This document shows positions 62,507-64,000 of a DNA stretch of 64,000 bases, piece after piece. The notes below the pieces were generated by a model. That model saw nothing but the letters and a program-made list of their open reading frames with translations, searched no databases and was not told the DNA's origin. Positions within the stretch are counted from its first letter, which is position 1. Every line of letters begins with the position of its first letter. Source of the stretch: Roseateles puraquae (GTDB lineage: Bacteria > Pseudomonadota > Gammaproteobacteria > Burkholderiales > Burkholderiaceae_C); contig NZ_NISI01000001.1 of NCBI RefSeq assembly GCF_002205845.1, positions 248,001-312,000 on the forward strand. The letters are read 5' to 3'. The translations under genes and the position numbers were made by a program.

Positions 62507-63596
62507 ACCCGTTGCTTCCCAGGCCCTGCTCGCCTTGCGGGACCAGATCGATGGCCTGGACCGGCAGTTGCTGGAGCTGCTCAATCAGCGCGCCCGCGTC
62601 GCCGAGCAGGTGGGCGAGATCAAGCGCGCAGAGGGCACGCCCTTCTTCCGGCCGGACCGCGTCGCACAGGTCATCGAGAAGATTCGCACCGCGAACCCGG
62701 GTCCACTGAAGGCAGAGCATGTGTCAGCCATCTGGCGCGAGATCATGTCGGCCTGCCTGGCGCTTGAATCGCCCCAACGGGTCGCGGTACTCGGCCCGGT
62801 CGGCACGTTCTGCGAGCAAGCGGCCATCGAGTACTTCGGCGGCGCGGCCGACATCATCTACTGCGCCAACTTCGACGAGGTCTTCCACGCGACCGCCAGC
62901 GGCAGCGCCCAGTTTGGCGTCGTTGGCGTCGAGAACATGACCGAAGGCGTCGTGACCCGCTCACTCGACCTGTTCCTGCACACGCCCTGCCACGTGGTCG
63001 GCGAGGTCAGCCTGCTGATCCGCCACAACCTCATGCGCAAGGAGCCGTCGATGCACGGCATCGAGGCGGTGCTGGCCCATCCGCAAGCGCTGGCCCAGTG
63101 CCAGAACTGGCTGAACAAGCACCTGCCTGACGTCGAGCGCCGCGCCGTGTCGAGCAACGCCGAGGGCTCACGACTGGCCGCCACCAACCCGGCCTGGGCG
63201 GCCCTGGGCAGTGAGCGCGCCTCCACGATGTTCGGCCTGCACATCACCGCGCACGCCATCCAGGACGAGGCCTACAACCGTACCCGCTTCGCCGTGATCT
63301 GCCTGCCGCAGACCATGGCCACGCCGCCGGCCACAGGCCGCGACTGCACCAGCCTGGTCGTGTCCGTGCCCAACCGGCCCGGCGCCATGCACGACCTGCT
63401 GGTGCCGCTCAAGACGCACGGCGTGTCCATGACACGGCTGGAGTCCCGCCCGGCTCGCACCGGCCAGTGGGACTACTACTTCTACATCGATCTCGATGGC
63501 CACCCGAACCAGCCGCATGTGGCGGCAGCCCTGGCGGAGTTGCGCGAGATCTGCGCCTTCTTCAAGATGCTGGGCGCCTACCCGGTGAAGAATTAG
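62499..63596 (+). CDS. pheA: Bifunctional chorismate mutase/prephenate dehydratase
   Basis: A 365-aa P-protein for phenylalanine synthesis. Domains in order: AroQ chorismate mutase (about 8-92, [20 protein letters not shown]), prephenate dehydratase (about 96-275, [15 protein letters not shown] and the catalytic TRF in YNRTRFAVI) and a C-terminal ACT domain (about 285-360, [18 protein letters not shown] and the ESRP motif) for feedback inhibition by phenylalanine. ATG at 62499 overlaps serC. Confidence 0.97.
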   Translation: MAEPVASQALLALRDQIDGLDRQLLELLNQRARVAEQVGEIKRAEGTPFFRPDRVAQVIEKIRTANPGPLKAEHVSAIWREIMSACLALESPQRVAVLGPVGTFCEQAAIEYFGGAADIIYCANFDEVFHATASGSAQFGVVGVENMTEGVVTRSLDLFLHTPCHVVGEVSLLIRHNLMRKEPSMHGIEAVLAHPQALAQCQNWLNKHLPDVERRAVSSNAEGSRLAATNPAWAALGSERASTMFGLHITAHAIQDEAYNRTRFAVICLPQTMATPPATGRDCTSLVVSVPNRPGAMHDLLVPLKTHGVSMTRLESRPARTGQWDYYFYIDLDGHPNQPHVAAALAELREICAFFKMLGAYPVKN

Positions 63597-63603
63597 GCCC
63601 ACC

Positions 63604-64000
63604 ATGTTCAACCAGCTTGGCGTCATCGGCTGCGGCCTCATGGGCGGCAGCTTCGCGCTGGCCATGAAGCGGGCCGGCCTCGTCCGGCGCGTCATCGGCT
63701 ACAGCAAATCGCCCTCGACCACGGAGCAGGCCAAGAAGCTCGGCGTCATCGACGTCGCGGCGGAATCGGCACTGCTGGCGGTGTCAGGCTCCGACATCGT
63801 GCTGATCGCCGTGCCGGTATCCGCCACCGAAAGCACGCTCAAGGCCATCCGCCACCTGGTCAACCCGGGCGTGCTGTTCATGGACGTCGGCTCCACCAAG
63901 TGCGACGTGATCGAGGCATCGCGCCGGGCGCTGGGCGAGCGGGCCGCGAGCTTCGTGCCCTGCCACCCGATCGCCGGCAAGGAGTCTGGCGGCGTGCAGC
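63604..64000 (+). CDS. tyrA: Prephenate dehydrogenase, 5' part (runs off the window)
   Basis: First 132 codons of a prephenate/arogenate dehydrogenase for tyrosine synthesis. NAD-binding motif VIGCGLMGGSFALAMKRAG near the N-terminus, VLIAVPVSATESTLKAI, FMDVGSTKCDVIEA and the substrate region CHPIAGKESGG. The ATG at 63604 is 7 nt after the pheA stop; the gene continues beyond base 64000. The order serC-pheA-tyrA is common in betaproteobacteria. Confidence 0.95.
   Translation, partial: MFNQLGVIGCGLMGGSFALAMKRAGLVRRVIGYSKSPSTTEQAKKLGVIDVAAESALLAVSGSDIVLIAVPVSATESTLKAIRHLVNPGVLFMDVGSTKCDVIEASRRALGERAASFVPCHPIAGKESGGVQ

Noticed and set aside
1-64000. CRISPR arrays, insertion sequences, prophage genes, integrases, tRNA or rRNA genes
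   Set aside because: I found no repeat-spacer pattern, transposase or integrase motif, terminal inverted repeat or cloverleaf. Apart from tmRNA the gaps are short and hold only promoters, operators and terminators.

Overview
GC-rich, gene-dense chromosomal DNA from a betaproteobacterium, most likely of the order Burkholderiales (the Rubrivivax/Leptothrix/Roseateles side is my guess). This rests on the gene order rpsP-rimM-trmD-rplS, dapC-dapD-pilU-prmB, folK-pcnB-HAD-hda-AI-2E, gyrA-DUF2059-serC-pheA-tyrA, on DUF3579 beside argD-argF, and on three PEP-CTERM proteins. I see no insertion sequence, prophage, CRISPR array, rRNA or tRNA; the only RNA gene is tmRNA. No stretch over 300 bases lacks a gene.

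Layout. 1-8 kb: 3' end of ileS, lspA, a DUF2189 membrane protein, a soluble PAS sensor kinase, quinone oxidoreductase, an RluA-type pseudouridine synthase, an SDR and a Tim44-like protein. 8-14 kb: a lipoprotein S9 peptidase converging on late cobalamin genes (cobC, cobS, cobT, a CobD/CbiB-like protein) and a CoA-type NUDIX enzyme. 14-16.3 kb: ribosome/tRNA maturation operon with a terminator-like hairpin inside the start of rimM. 16.5-20.3 kb: GNAT, TM2-like protein, DUF47-Pit phosphate uptake and an SLC13/ArsB-like carrier. 20.3-27.3 kb: a tightly overlapped minus-strand run from murJ to folK. 27.4-31.4 kb: rpsT, hydrolase, DUF3579, argD, argF.

31.4-43.2 kb is the accessory part: two PEP-CTERM proteins, a PCu(A)C-like protein, a secreted PHP-domain metalloenzyme, an operon of PpiC-type isomerase, HupE/UreJ-like permease, 2OG-Fe(II) oxygenase and membrane-fused spermidine-synthase-like protein, then a coupled metallophosphoesterase and Ser/Thr kinase-USP fusion. 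43-50.6 kb: a TPR protein, dapC, dapD, a PilU-like ATPase, prmB and an ABC-F protein. 50.6-52 kb: DUF1304, ohrR, ohr. 52-55.8 kb: a phytase-like PEP-CTERM protein, asparaginase, lexA and tmRNA. 55.8-64 kb: gph, ubiG, ompA, gyrA, DUF2059, serC, pheA and the start of tyrA.

The main discovery is regulatory. Direct repeats of GTCAC/T exactly 11 bp apart, the layout of PhoB boxes, lie upstream of DUF47-pit (three copies, reversed), the PCu(A)C-like gene, the PHP enzyme, the second PEP-CTERM gene and the phytase-like gene. Weaker versions precede the first PEP-CTERM gene and the PpiC-HupE operon. At the PHP and phytase-like genes the box is followed after exactly 10 nt by a TAGCNT hexamer, the phoA-type promoter geometry. 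I infer a phosphate-starvation regulon that includes a secreted PHP enzyme and an accessory foldase/permease operon, a combination I do not know to have been described.
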